From Adiantum capillus-veneris (taxonomy: Eukaryota; Streptophyta; Polypodiopsida; Polypodiales; Pteridaceae): a DNA stretch of 64,000 nt. The notes below the pieces were generated by a model. That model did no database searches. It was given only the letters and a program-made list of their open reading frames with translations, and had not been told where the DNA came from. The position numbers and the translations under genes were made by a program. The stretch spans positions 136,603,920 through 136,667,919 of the forward strand of contig CM043964.1 in assembly GCA_014529385.2 (NCBI GenBank), in the 5' to 3' direction. Positions 35,220 through 45,780 of this stretch are shown here, in pieces. Position 1 is the stretch's first letter; each line of letters starts with the position of its first letter.

Positions 35220-36206
35220 ACATGAAGGATTAGTCCCATCTGAACTACCAACCTATAACAATAGCTAAGTGCATGGAAATTCACTACAAGCCTCTAGCTC
35301 ATGCTAAGTGCATGGAAATTAACTCCCAGCCTACAGCTAAGCTAGGTGCATGACAATGGTACAAACCAATTCTTTGACTTCCTTTGTAATAAAATTTCCT
35401 ATGTGCCATTGTCACTCACACAAATGTGATAGTAGTTGTGATTGTTGTTTCAATCGAGATCTAGTAGCATAGAAATTTATTTGATGAGCTAGAAGAAGCA
35501 TTCTGTTTCCTACTCTTAGAATTCATAACCATCATGATACTTGCTTATTTAATAAGAGATTCTCTCGAGCTTTTACGTTTTTTGACAACCTTGGGAGCAT
35601 TATGCAATCCATTGATCAAAAGCTTGTGATTCTCAAAAGAATATTCTTGAGCTCCTTGACATTTATATTGCAACCCTCTCAATTCTCAATGAATGAAAAT
35701 GCATGTGATTATTTTTCCCTTTGCGTTGTTGTCAAGACTCTATGTGCAGGCCGTAAAATAATTGATCAATTTTGAAGTAATTGATCATCGCTTTGTGTCT
35801 CTTAACTTCAGATGTTTAATGGTTGATTCCTTTTCCTTCACCTTTTCTTGATATGAATGCTTCCTTTGTGTTTCATACTCCCTGATTAAGCATTACTTAC
35901 ATGAGATACACTTGAATGAGCCAACAAATATAAGCATGATGTGCCTGGAACATCCTTCGCTTGTGCAAGAGGAACTACTTACATGTTAAAAAAAATTGTT
36001 GAACCCATAGAGAGAGTTGAAGTAATGAATCTTTTAGGAGAGCTCAATCAAGAAACCTGTTGAAGCTCTATTGGATTCTATAGAGAAATAGGCCCAATAG
36101 TCACAAGGAATGCACTCAACATCTCAATAGAGAAGCCAATTGAGATCTAGCTATACTGGCTATTGCTATAGAGAAAGAGCTTCAACACCCAGTGAGGACA
36201 CTATTT

Positions 36207-36207
<1 letters not shown>
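35220..36207. other. Unassigned sequence
   Basis: A short tandem repeat near 35265-35355 (GCTAAGTGCATGGAAATT words). Otherwise AT-rich with no frame above 70 codons outside repeats. Confidence 0.4.

Positions 36208-36242
<35 letters not shown>
36208..36242. repeat. (GA)n microsatellite
   Basis: About 17 perfect units. Confidence 0.95.
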
Positions 36243-36246
<4 letters not shown>

Positions 36247-36427
36247 ATTATTGTCCACAGAGGTTGGATATGACCCATGGGAGTGGAAAAATACGACAGT
36301 ACAATGGCTCCTTCCAATTGAAGGCATCGGATACATATCAGTTAAGGATTGAGTGTCCATCAGGGAAAAAGGAAAGCAAAGACAAAACCTAAGTAGGGTC
36401 AAGAGGAGGGAGGCCCGATTTGGGAGT

Positions 36428-37148
36428 TTAAAACTCTTGAATGACCACTTTGCCTCCTTCATAAACTGCCTATTTGCCTTGTTTATAGGCTTTGTGCATC
36501 TTCCCTAGCTCTATCGCTTTGGGTTTGAGTTGGTCAAGGGTTAATTCCTGGACAATCAAAAACCTGGTTCCCTTGAGGAGGCGAGATTGGCGTAAAACCT
36601 TTGGTCGTTCCTCCTTTTCCTTGAAGGTAAAGATGGAGTTCTCGGGTGGCATTCGTTTCCTCATGTTGTTGATCCATGAGACTGTGCTCGACTTGATGAT
36701 GATTGTGCTGGAAATCGCCTCTTCAAGGGTGTCTTCTTCGGTGCACCATGGTGATGGAAGCCCCCAACCCTGACCTTAAGGCCGAGGGACTCTCGTAATT
36801 GGTGTTCCTGAAGGGACGCATGTATTCCCATATCGATCTTCTTTCTGATGCCATGTGCGACATTGTGAACCTTCTTTTGAACCATCGTGAGAGACTTCGT
36901 AAGGGAGGCTGAGCTATTGCAAGCAAGGTCTCTATCTCCATTCCCCTCGTGTTCTTGAGCTTGTGTATGCACAACTTGAGTGCTGCATTTTCCTCTACGA
37001 GCTCATTGACTCGGGCCTCGAGGGCCACGATTCTTGTGTCTTGTCGTGCAAAGGGGTCTTTCTTCGACATGACTGACACATCAAGGAAGCTCTTGTGTGG
37101 GAGAGTTGTTGGTGTCCTTGATGTGAACATATCTACCTCTGGACACAA
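36428..37148 (-). pseudogene. LINE ORF1-like remnant (coiled coil plus C-terminal domain)
   Basis: On the minus strand a 141-codon frame (37148-36723) contains a leucine-rich heptad stretch (RIVALEARVNELVEENAALK), and a second frame to 36470 contains ARxL-type text KGTRFLIVQELTLDQLKPKA followed by KAYKQGK; after a stop the frame continues AVYEGGKVVIQEF to 36428. A coiled coil followed by a compact domain ending in R/K..GK..Y.GGK(V/L)xI is the layout of ORF1 proteins in some L1-like elements. Two frames and a stop make it non-functional. The assignment is tentative; a cellular gene fragment cannot be excluded. Confidence 0.4.
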
Positions 37149-37404
37149 GTACTGGCTAGTACTTGAGGCTCGAAACTATCGACAAGGAAACTACCAACAA
37201 AGCCCTGTGTGTAGAGTGCGCTAGCGAGGGGGACAAGGCCCTATGTGTAGAGTGCACTAGCGAGGGGCCTAGGTAGAGGCTGGAAATGAGGTGCAAGATA
37301 GAGAGGTACTAGGGAAGGGGGGAGGCACTATATACACTGGCAAGGGGGAAGGCATATGCTAAATGCTAACCTCCCTAGTAGGGGCTGCCCTGCACCATAC
37401 AAGG

Positions 37405-37745
<341 letters not shown>

Positions 37746-38094
37746 TGAGGGAGGGAGAGAATAAGAGAGCACGGGCTAGGAAGGCTAAATAACTCAAAGA
37801 GAACCTTTAAAAAATTAACCTTTAAAAAACTCCCTCCACTACCTAGTGCAGTTTTTGCCTTGGAGTCAGGAGGTAGCTTCCAATGTGATACTTATGTCCA
37901 AAACATAGGTAGTAAGTCCACCTATTTATGGATACCCCCTCTCTCTCTCTTATATACTTTTTAAACATGAGAAAGAATGGTATGATATCCTAGGGTTTTC
38001 TATCCTCAAGATTATTTGACATCACTTGTGTCAGGTGGGATCAATGGTCGCTATCAATTGGGGGCAGCGGGATTGGTTTTGCACCGTCCGATGG

Positions 38095-38335
38095 TGAATT
38101 AATCTTCAAGTGATCGTCATGTGATCACAATCGAAGTGAACCCCAAGGAAACTCAATGTGATCAAGTGATCTCCAAGTAATCCCCGTGTGATTCCCAATT
38201 GAGATGTGATCACCTTGTGAACCTACCTATTCCAAAGTGATCACCGTGTGACCCCACCCATTCTAAAGTGATCTCCAAGTGATCATCGTGTGACCCCAAC
38301 CATTCCAAAGTGATCTGCAAGTGAACACCGTATGA
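38095..38335. repeat. GTGATC(A/T)CC minisatellite, units of 31-42 bp
   Basis: Repeats such as CATTC(C/T)AAAGTGATCTCCAA and GTGATCACCGTGTGACCCC recur four to five times with small changes. Confidence 0.75.
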
Positions 38336-38390
38336 TCCGCACCCCGTCACTTTTGCCATATCATACTATATTCTCACCCTCTTTTCAAGT

Positions 38391-38460
38391 GGCGCGTGAT
38401 AGCTTAATGGGAGAGCCGACGTCTCTAGTGTGGGAGGTGGTGGGTTCAAATCGTGGGAGC
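38391..38460 (+). repeat. tRNA-like (SINE-type) module
   Basis: TAGCTTAATGG (38400-38410) fits RNA polymerase III box A and GGGTTCAAATCG (38442-38453) fits box B, with about the right spacing. The flanks do not form a clear acceptor stem, so it is better read as the head of a tRNA-derived SINE than as a tRNA gene. Confidence 0.5.
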
Positions 38461-38562
38461 AAACCGGTCGGAATCTTTTTATTCTTGGGAATAAACGGAC
38501 GGTCCACATCTTTCAAAGATCCTGGACCGCCGATCCCACCTGACAAAGTGGTGTCAAATAGT

Positions 38563-38892
38563 CCCGTGGGGTTTTCTACACCTTCAATGATGCAATTGTT
38601 TACAGTCAAGGTAGGCAATACCTATTTTTGACATCTAGTTTTAACTAGATGAGAAGCCGATCTTCACTCTATGTATTTTCAAGATAGAAGTTTCTTTCCA
38701 GATTGTCCATTGTGGAGGGGGTTTTGCATCTATTGAAAACATAGTCCACATTATTGAGGATTTTGAGATCCTTAAGTATCAAAATATAAATTTGAATTCT
38801 TGTCAAAATTACAAGTGGTAACATTGTCAAAATCTGAAGTTACCAATTGGTAACATTTGTAATTGGAATGGTAACTCTTGTAATTGAGTGCT

Positions 38893-38934
<42 letters not shown>

Positions 38935-38961
38935 CATGCATATATATATAGATAAATATTA

Positions 38962-39010
<49 letters not shown>

Positions 39011-39530
39011 CATGAACCCTAGTGGTAACTATTTGAGAAAATCGTGTTACCATATGGTAGTGTGTAAGAAAATCCAAATTACCAAATGGTAAATCCAACT
39101 CAAATGAAGTTACAATTGGTTGGCTTTGGTTCGCTAAGCGTTACCAAATTTATCGTATGTTAAGTATGTATAGCTTGAACTTCAATTGATATGACACATA
39201 AATTATTATTCATGACGCTTAAATGGGTTGTTATCTTTATTGTAGACTTATATTATTGTAGGAACTCTATTAAGGTATTGTACAAAGCCCACCATTTCAA
39301 AAGTATTAAAAAATGATATAGATGATGCGTCACTATACGAGAGATGGTATACAACGACCTATACACTATTGAATTTTATATGATTCTTATGGTGTCAATG
39401 AATAAACCTTTAGAATCTATTCTCTAGGTGACACACCTTGATGTCGGCCAAAGTGTTTGATGTATCGGACTTTGGATCTTGAGGGTTTTGAGTAGAGTGT
39501 ATCGTAGACTAAAGTTCTCTAGATGATCAA
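38563..39530. other. AT-rich unassigned sequence with TG and TA microsatellites
   Basis: (TG)n at 38900-38931 and 38962-38980, (TA)n at 38980-39009. The word TTACCA(A/T)TTGGTAA recurs at 38840-39110. No gene seen. Confidence 0.5.
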
Positions 39531-39972
39531 ATGGACTCATTATCTTTGAATTGTAATAGCCATATGTTTTTAAAACCCGACACTGTCTCCCCCCACTTGC
39601 CTTGGTCAAAAAGTGGCCGACAACCCAATTTTTACCCAAAAAAGGCTCAAAATGGACCAATAAAAAGGTGCTTAAAGGGGGAAATGAAGGCGGCTAAGAG
39701 GGGAGAGAAAATCCCTTGCGATAAGAGCCAAAAGAATCCCCATTTAATAGCTGCATTTCTCTGCACACCTGCAGATACTTTCCAGAGACCTCTTTTTTGG
39801 AGCTTTTTGAAAAACCCCCGAACTTCAAATGCTTGTAATTTGCTCATTCCTTATCGGAATCAAGCATATGGATTCTCTACAGATATGAAACAATTATTTG
39901 TTATATGTGTTGGTTTGTTGAAGTAAGTTTATATCTACTCCATACACATACACACACGTGCCCGCACGAGCG

Positions 39973-39975
<3 letters not shown>
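39531..39975. other. LTR-like leader sequence, no gene
   Basis: The 131-codon plus frame here has no recognisable motif. The text around 39785-39850 (TTTGGAGCTTTTTGAAAA, then AACTTCAAATGCTTGTAA) has the flavour of a retrotransposon LTR or leader, but no ends were found. Confidence 0.35.

Positions 39976-40029
<54 letters not shown>
39976..40029. repeat. (AG)n microsatellite
   Basis: About 27 perfect units. Confidence 0.95.
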
Positions 40030-40031
<2 letters not shown>

Positions 40032-40139
40032 TTGAGATATTTTGGTTGTGATATCATGAATTTTACTTTAGTTTTTTTTATTGCTACTATAGATTAGCAT
40101 GGGCCATGATGTGTTGGTTGTCCTCTCAACATTTATAGA

Positions 40140-40336
40140 AATGCATAGTTATTTGAAAATTAAAAAATGAGTATGTTTGCCTTGCAAGGATGTGGTATAT
40201 GGTGTTAGTGGCATCATTGGATGTATGGTATACAAATGAATGGTATGAAATGCATAGTTATTTGAGAAGTAAAAATGAGTATGTTTGCCAAGGATGTGGT
40301 GTATAGTGTTAATGGCATCATTGGATGTATGGTATT
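40140..40336. repeat. Two-copy tandem duplication, about 110 and 85 bases
   Basis: ATGCATAGTTATTTGA begins both copies (about 40140 and 40252); both contain GAGTATGTTTGCC and GGCATCATTGGATGTATGG. The second copy lost a few bases. Confidence 0.85.
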
Positions 40337-40535
40337 TCACTCTATAAAGTAATGAGCGAAATCAAAATAGGGAGAGCCTAAAAAAAATTACATATGATTG
40401 ATATCTATTATGTCAATGAGAGTGGTTTTGAAACGTTATTTATCACTCCATCAATCTCCAATTTGGGTAGAAAAGAGCAGCATCAAAGCATGGCTCTTTG
40501 ATTAGGAGGTTTGCTTTGAGTTGACAAAGGTTACC

Positions 40536-41830
40536 TTAAGGAAGAGGCTCTACATCAAGAGAATTGAGGTTAATATGATGGAACCCCAGGGAGTGTAGCA
40601 CTTGGTTGTCTGCAAAATTGAGGGCACGCTCCATTTCGTGCTCACATTGCTGATCCTTGAAGGCGGGGTTCGGTTACCAGTACAAGGCTGGCAACCAGCG
40701 AAGTGCGTAACGAAAGGGCGCAACAGATTGGTGCCTTTTCCCTTCTTTCTCCACTCCCCAGCCTCTATCCCTTCCAAGTTGCCCACCATGTCAAGCCAAT
40801 AGCCATTGAGATTGAACCTTCTTTCCAGCAAGATCTTGTCTCCCCATTGATCATGCTCCCTTATCATGAAATAGATGAGAGCAGCTTGATCATCACCAGG
40901 ATAATCTGGTGGGCGGTCATGCAACAACTTGGATTGGAGGCGGCCAGCAATGTCTCGTATGCGACCCTTAGGCCCCATAGAAGCCCATCTGTCCATAAAC
41001 TTGAAACTCCACCCACAATTCCTCACAAGAAAGCTACCTGCATTGAGACCCATTACACTTTTCTTCTCAAAAACCTCTCTTTCCCATCCATGAACAACCA
41101 AGTTATACGGTTTGTACAAATGCAGCGGCAGCTCAAAGAGCATATCTGTAATGACAACGTCTGAATCGATCCACCAGAACCACTCTGCTTCAGGGTGAGC
41201 TTCCATGGAAGCTCTGATGAGGGGCAACTTGGACCAAAAGCTGTCCATACTCTTGTCCAAGACAGCCATGTTGTAGAATATTTGCACATCGTGCAACATG
41301 CAGTAATCTATCTTGTTCTTTAGCGATTTGAGCATGAGGTAGTCGCCCTTGTCGCCATGGCAAGGCTGGGGCTGCGACCCCGTGAGCATAAAGAGGCGAG
41401 GCTTGCCATTATGTGTATACTTCTTCACGGTGGGATGCTTTGCTAGCAGTAGATGCCTCTCTATGTCCCAATCTTGAATATGCCTCCTTCCTAAGTGGCA
41501 CTCCTGTGGCAAGATGCTTACATCTTTCACTATGCTTTCAACAGCGGCTTGGGATGGTGATAGAGATGCTGCAACCGAGGCCGCTGACAATGTCGATGTC
41601 AAAGATGGAGGTGAGGCCGATGAGATGGATGGAGAAGCTGTTGCGGCAATCTTGCTGATTCTCTCGGCCTGATTAGGTCTGTTTAAGACAGGCAGAAAAA
41701 TAGACCCAGGGGATGGCCCATCATTACTGCTACTGAAAGCCTTTAGGAACCCTGCAAACAGAATGAAGGCCAGCAAAGCCCCTGCCATCAGAAGAACAAA
41801 ATCACTCACCTTCTTCATCGTCATTGGCAA
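40536..41830 (-). CDS. GT34 glycosyltransferase (xyloglucan 6-xylosyltransferase type), frameshifted near the 3' end
   Basis: A single-exon type II Golgi enzyme: a basic tail and membrane anchor at residues 8-28, a Ser/Ala-rich stem to about 105, then a GT34 catalytic domain. It contains KPRLFMLTGSQPQPC (about 143-157), the metal/nucleotide-sugar D-S-D motif (222-224, WWIDSDVVITDM), NLVVHGWE, GLNAGSFLVRN, MGPKGRIRDIAG, PGDDQA (311-316) and THFAGCQPCTG. GT34 enzymes add xylose to glucan (or galactose to mannan) in hemicellulose synthesis; the MGPKG-R-E/DIAG block favours the xylosyltransferase branch. The first ATG of three (residues 1, 3, 5) is used. After N386 the frame is wrong: the expected tail (ERALNFADNQVLHSLGFHH) lies in another frame and ends at TAA 40538-40536, implying one missing base near 40670. 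As read, the frame ends at 40550 with 426 residues. Confidence 0.9.
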
Positions 41831-42530
41831 CTCAGGTTATCTTTTTAAAGGTGTCCTCCATGTGTCTGTACAAGCGAAAAGAGTTTCGAAAGAGCAGCTA
41901 TTGTGAGTGGCTGCAATACCGCCTGCTCTGCTAGCGATGGCAGTCAGCAAGCTCTGCTAGCTATGGTGGGCTGCTAACGAAAAATCTCAGGAAGTTTTTT
42001 GTTGTGGGTGTGTGTAGATTCCCAAATATTTGTGCTGGTGGGCTCAAGGAGGGAAGTGCACTTGTAGGCGTGGCTGTGTGTGAGTGCAGTGGAAATTGGG
42101 ACTCGGGAGGGTTTGAACTTTGAAGTTTGAACTTTGCGTGCTTCTTCCTCAACAGTTAGCAAACTCGTGCGACGGTGCGAATGGAAAACATATTGCGATC
42201 CGCCCATGTGAGTTCGTTCCATATAATTAAAGCAGGAACTGTCAAGCACGGATCCCGGCATTGTGGCATATCTGCGAATAAGAACTTAGAAGTTTCTCTG
42301 TTGCGAGAGCGCGCTAATGCTCATCACGACTCACGAGGCTTGAGCGCAGTGAGCTTTGCACTTCATTTTCTGCCCTTCCATAGCCTTGTAAGTTGTAGGT
42401 GGTTGTACCGTTGTGCACCCTCGTCCATAAGTCCATAAGTGTCACGGACGCAACTCGAGGGATCAGCGGTTGAGAATCAATCCGTCGTTGATCGCCCACC
42501 CATTAAAATAAAAAATTGAGGGTTCCAGCC
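41831..42530 (-). promoter_or_regulatory. Upstream region of the GT34 gene (no motif proven)
   Basis: Presumed 5' leader and promoter, with more CpG than the surrounding repeats. A candidate AT-rich box (TTTAATTATATGG on the minus strand, near 42220-42232) lies about 390 bases upstream of the ATG, but its role is unproven. Short frames here have no recognisable product. Confidence 0.3.
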
Positions 42531-42600
42531 GTCGCGAGCACCTCTTGAACCCACAACCTCCCTCTCACGAGCCTGGAGCTCTATCCGCCTGCGCTGCTGC
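42531..42600 (-). repeat. tRNA-like (SINE-type) module
   Basis: On the minus strand, CAGCGCAGGCGGATAGAGCT (near 42577-42598) resembles box A and GTGGGTTCAAG (42544-42554) resembles box B. Downstream on the same strand GGCTGGAACCCTCAATTTTT is loosely like the text after the module at 38391-38460. Not a folded tRNA gene. Confidence 0.45.
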
Positions 42601-42888
42601 GCGTTGATGCAAAGCATACGATTTCGCGCAATCAAATACTAGCCCCCCCCTGTTGCGTCGATTCGACGGTCCAGATCACGCGCATCGCCGCTCGCTTGCC
42701 CCTGCCATCGATCCCTCGAACTGGACCCCGTGTTATTTATAAACGAGGGTTGTGCACTGTGTCTTGGTTCATATAGTTTAATAAAATGGCTAGACACAAA
42801 GTAACACATAACATTAAATGAAGCGGGTGTGAGGGAATCAAATGTGCGCAAGTGGTTCGAGGAATCTTGAGGCAGAGAAAACTTAGGC

Positions 42889-43607
42889 CTTGGGACTAAG
42901 TGACACGGGCATGGGAGGGTGGCATCTACGACTGGGAGATTGTGGGTTGTAGATCTGGGTGGCAACGCCGAAAGGAATCTAGGGTACCTTAGATTACTAA
43001 AAGATTACTTTATAGTAATCGAGGGTATTTTGGTTTTCTGCTCACGACTTTCATGGTCTCTGACCTTGTTGATTTAAGGATTGCAGGCTCAAAAAACTGG
43101 ACTAATCATATATATACTTTCTTTCAGGATCACAAACACTTTAACTTGATAGCACGCATGAGGGTAAACCATGACCCGGAGAAACATAGTAACTTGTCGC
43201 GATGGAAACACACTCCGTAGGCACTTCTTCGCAGGGGAACTCGCGCACTAGGTCTTGGCGACATCTTTTACACTTGGGACAGCCATGGGCATCACCGACA
43301 GCCATGGGTACCCTTAATTACTTTCGGTTGTAGCCGTTTTGTATATGTGTTATAAGTAAATTAGGGCCTCCACATTATAGAACGCGCGCATAGCGCAGTG
43401 GTTAGGGCATGCACCTCTCATGGGTGCGGTCAAAGTTCAAACCCCATGCTTGCAAAATGGGGTACCCTAGATTACTTTCGAAACACGGGTACCCTAGATT
43501 AATTTTTACCATAGATTACAAAAGTAAACCCGTATTCTAGATCTACGGCCCACAATCCCCCGACCGTAGATCCCACCCTCCCCCGCCTGTGTCACTTAGT
43601 CCCAACG
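42889..43607. mobile_element. Mutator-like inverted-repeat element (non-autonomous)
   Basis: The left end TTGGGACTAAGTGACAC (42890 on) and right end (reverse of GTGTCACTTAGTCCCAA, ending 43605) form inverted repeats of about 67 bases with roughly 85% identity by eye, including GGAGGGTGG and GTAGATCT. Outside them AAACTTAGGC (42879-42888) and AAACTCAGGC (43608-43617) form a 10-base direct repeat with one mismatch, the size typical of Mutator-like target duplications. The interior encodes no protein and includes a tRNA-like module at 43381-43450. Confidence 0.65.
43381..43450 (+). repeat. tRNA-like module inside the Mutator-like element
   Basis: TAGCGCAGTGGTTAGGGCA (43391-43409) is an excellent box A and AAGTTCAAACCCC (43434-43445) a good box B; GCACC and GGTGC can pair as an anticodon stem. 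The acceptor stem is unconvincing and the anticodon loop (TCTCATG) lacks the invariant U33 in the right place, so a working tRNA is unlikely. Confidence 0.5.
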
Positions 43608-44460
43608 AAACTCAGGCAACAAGGTTGTATGGAATAATGGAAGCCTTCCCTGTCCCTCGCGAGGCGAGGTTAGAGCTCGGGATTTCACAATCCAGTTTTT
43701 GATTTGTGTGGGCTAACCACTTCACATGGTTTACCGATCCCTATGTTTGTAAGCTCATTTTGTGAGTAAACATGTGTTGACCTTGTTGTCCAAGTTTAAT
43801 TCGTGTCCTACCAAACATACACGATCACAATTTCTAGTTTTTTGTGCATGTCTCCCCCCCTATATTAAATACAAGTTTAATTCGTGTGTGGGTTTAGCTT
43901 TTATCAAACATCTACTTTCCAGTTTTTTGTGCGTGGACTTTAGCACCATGGATCCCTCACCCCCCTACATGAAATGCAATGTGTTATTTAGTCTACTGAC
44001 GTTGGGTGGTGATGTGATTCTAGTATGTAATTTGGCACTCCTCATGCACATGTTAAAGTTGGGTCACACCCACGACTGCATGGTTAACAATGAATAAAAT
44101 TTACCAAAAATTGGGGTTTGTCCTCTTTTCTCAGTATGTTGCCGCAATTTTGGCAGCAGGTCAAATTAGCACGAATGTTTGGAGATGCTGTAATGCGTAG
44201 TATGGAAAAAAACGGATGTGTTGCACGTGGACGTGAGGGGGGCTAGATTTTTGGGATGGCGGCAAGTTGGGGATTTTTATCGTAGGCATCAAGACTCAGG
44301 AGCAGCAATTGGAGTCTTGGAGCATGTTGCGGGGTCGCATCAGCAGCGACTCTGTCTGTCTGTCTCCGTCCCACACACACACAGCGACTTTCGTGCAGGC
44401 CATGGAAATCGCCTCGAGCGGAGCTGCATACAGTGCCTTGAAGAGGGAGTGGGGGTGATC
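43608..44460. other. Unassigned sequence
   Basis: A 111-codon plus frame (43762-44097) shows no motif. TTTAATTCGTGT and CATACACGATCACAATTTC-like words recur near 43793-43920. Nothing else could be supported. Confidence 0.35.
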
Positions 44461-44499
44461 ACCAGTGGGACGAGGACCCAACGTATGCGTAGCGGTACG

Positions 44500-44710
44500 T
44501 GCAGGAGGGGGAGACAGAGCTCGCAGGAGGGGGAGGTGCAAGAGGGACATACGGGGCGCAGAGGGGAGAGGTCGCAGGTCGCAGGTAGGCACAGACAGGG
44601 CGCAAAGGGGAGACAGAGCTCGCAGGAGGGGGAGACACAGCTCGCAGGAGGCGGAGGTGCAAGAGGGACATACAAGGCGTAGCGGGCACAGGTCGCAGCG
44701 TGTGCACTGG
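44500..44710. repeat. GC-rich minisatellite of GGAGACAGAGCTCGCAGGA type
   Basis: The words GGAGACAGAGCTCGCAGGAG, GGAGGTGCAAGAGGGACATA and CACAGGTCGCAG recur about every 100 bases, two to three times. Arg/Gly-rich and Cys/Pro-rich frames in both directions (44218-44734) come from this repeat and are not genes. Confidence 0.75.
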
Positions 44711-44815
44711 CTCGAAGTCGGACATATCATTTAGCAGTTAAGTTGGCGACGGATCCTGTGCAGAAATTAATTAATGAGAATTGTGTTAGACCCAGTATGT
44801 ACCAAATTAGGTACC

Positions 44816-44843
44816 AACCTCGCTACCGTTAGGTAGCGAGGTT
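44816..44843. other. Perfect 12-bp hairpin
   Basis: AACCTCGCTACC, a four-base loop GTTA, then GGTAGCGAGGTT. No T-run follows directly, and no gene ends nearby, so its role is unknown. Confidence 0.7.
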
Positions 44844-45105
44844 GTGTTATTTTCATGGTCGTGGCTTTAATTTGTGAAATTAAAGTTATGACTAAGGCTC
44901 CTTACCCTACACTCTACTTGGAGTCCACTATGCTTCTCTCTCGGGTTTGTCCGTGCAGTTGCTTCTCAAATGCATAGCCCGTTGCATGAGTTGTCGTGGC
45001 ACTTATCCAAAAGTCGATGGAGGTTTTGAGAAGAGTAGAATGCTGATAACGACAATGGTTCTATGGAGCAACAAGGGAGAGAGTCACCAAGTGACCTTGA
45101 CATGG

Positions 45106-45106
<1 letters not shown>

Positions 45107-45179
<73 letters not shown>
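45107..45179. repeat. Compound (TG)n(AG)n microsatellite
   Basis: About 20 TG units followed by about 17 GA units. Confidence 0.95.
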
Positions 45180-45182
<3 letters not shown>

Positions 45183-45780
45183 TAGAAGGTGGGAACCAAC
45201 CCTTAGAGAGATTTCTTGCACGGCAGTGTACTTGGAAGTTGTTCGAGTTACTTGGCGGAGTTGCCATCAATTGTGCTATATTGTACGATTGTGTCGACCA
45301 GTGAAAGTCTAATGCGGATACCCATAAATAGGACCCACTAATCCTATTTTGGGCCATACTACTCTACTCATTTGTATCGCTTAGGAGCACTTAGTGCCAG
45401 TCGTTGTATCATATGGATCTTTCCGTCAATCATTCCAAAGTTCTAAGTCTAAACCATTGTAATCTGAATCTTATTGTAATCTAAATACACAACTCAGTTG
45501 TTGCATTCGATGTCTTATAATACGAAGTCTTGTATTTCGGTTTGATTCATTTGTTCATTTGGTCTGCTGTCGAGTAATATAAAGTTTGAATCTATCATAT
45601 GATTATCTGATGTATGAGATGTCCCAACTCATTTGAAGTCTAGAATTCCCATTTAGTCATCTCATCATCTGAACTTGCACAATTAGTTTGAGTTTAACTC
45701 TGGAATAGCTATCAAGCAATTCAAATCATTCCATTTTTGCAATCACAATTATGAGCTAGAACTCAAAGTTAGTCAACCAT
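45180..45780. other. Unassigned sequence
   Basis: AT-rich with repeated words TCTAA(A/G)TC and CATTTGAAGTCTAG. No gene or element end seen. Confidence 0.35.

Larger units (their letters stand above)
38011..38562. mobile_element. Small inverted-repeat element with a tRNA-like module
   Basis: The left arm 38011-38049 (TTTGACATCACTTGTGTCAG, GTGGGATCAATGGTC) is an imperfect reverse complement of 38524-38562 (GATCCCACCTGACAAAGTGG). Similar words (GGGTTTTCTATCCTCAAG, GGGTTTTCTACACCTTCAA) flank the arms in direct orientation, possibly a target duplication. The interior has a GTGATCACCGTGTGACC minisatellite (38095-38335) and a tRNA-like segment (38391-38460). It encodes no protein. Superfamily not determined. 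Confidence 0.5.

Noticed and set aside
39531-39926. 131-codon plus ORF as a gene
   Set aside because: Composition and text look like LTR or leader DNA; no domain pattern and minus-strand frames overlap it.
43381-43450. A functional tRNA gene (Met-like, CAT in the loop)
   Set aside because: No convincing 7-bp acceptor stem and the loop alignment breaks U33; it lies within a transposon-like element.
44218-44734. 154-codon plus ORF and several minus ORFs, Arg/Gly or Pro/Cys rich
   Set aside because: They come from a GC-rich minisatellite that lacks stops in several frames.
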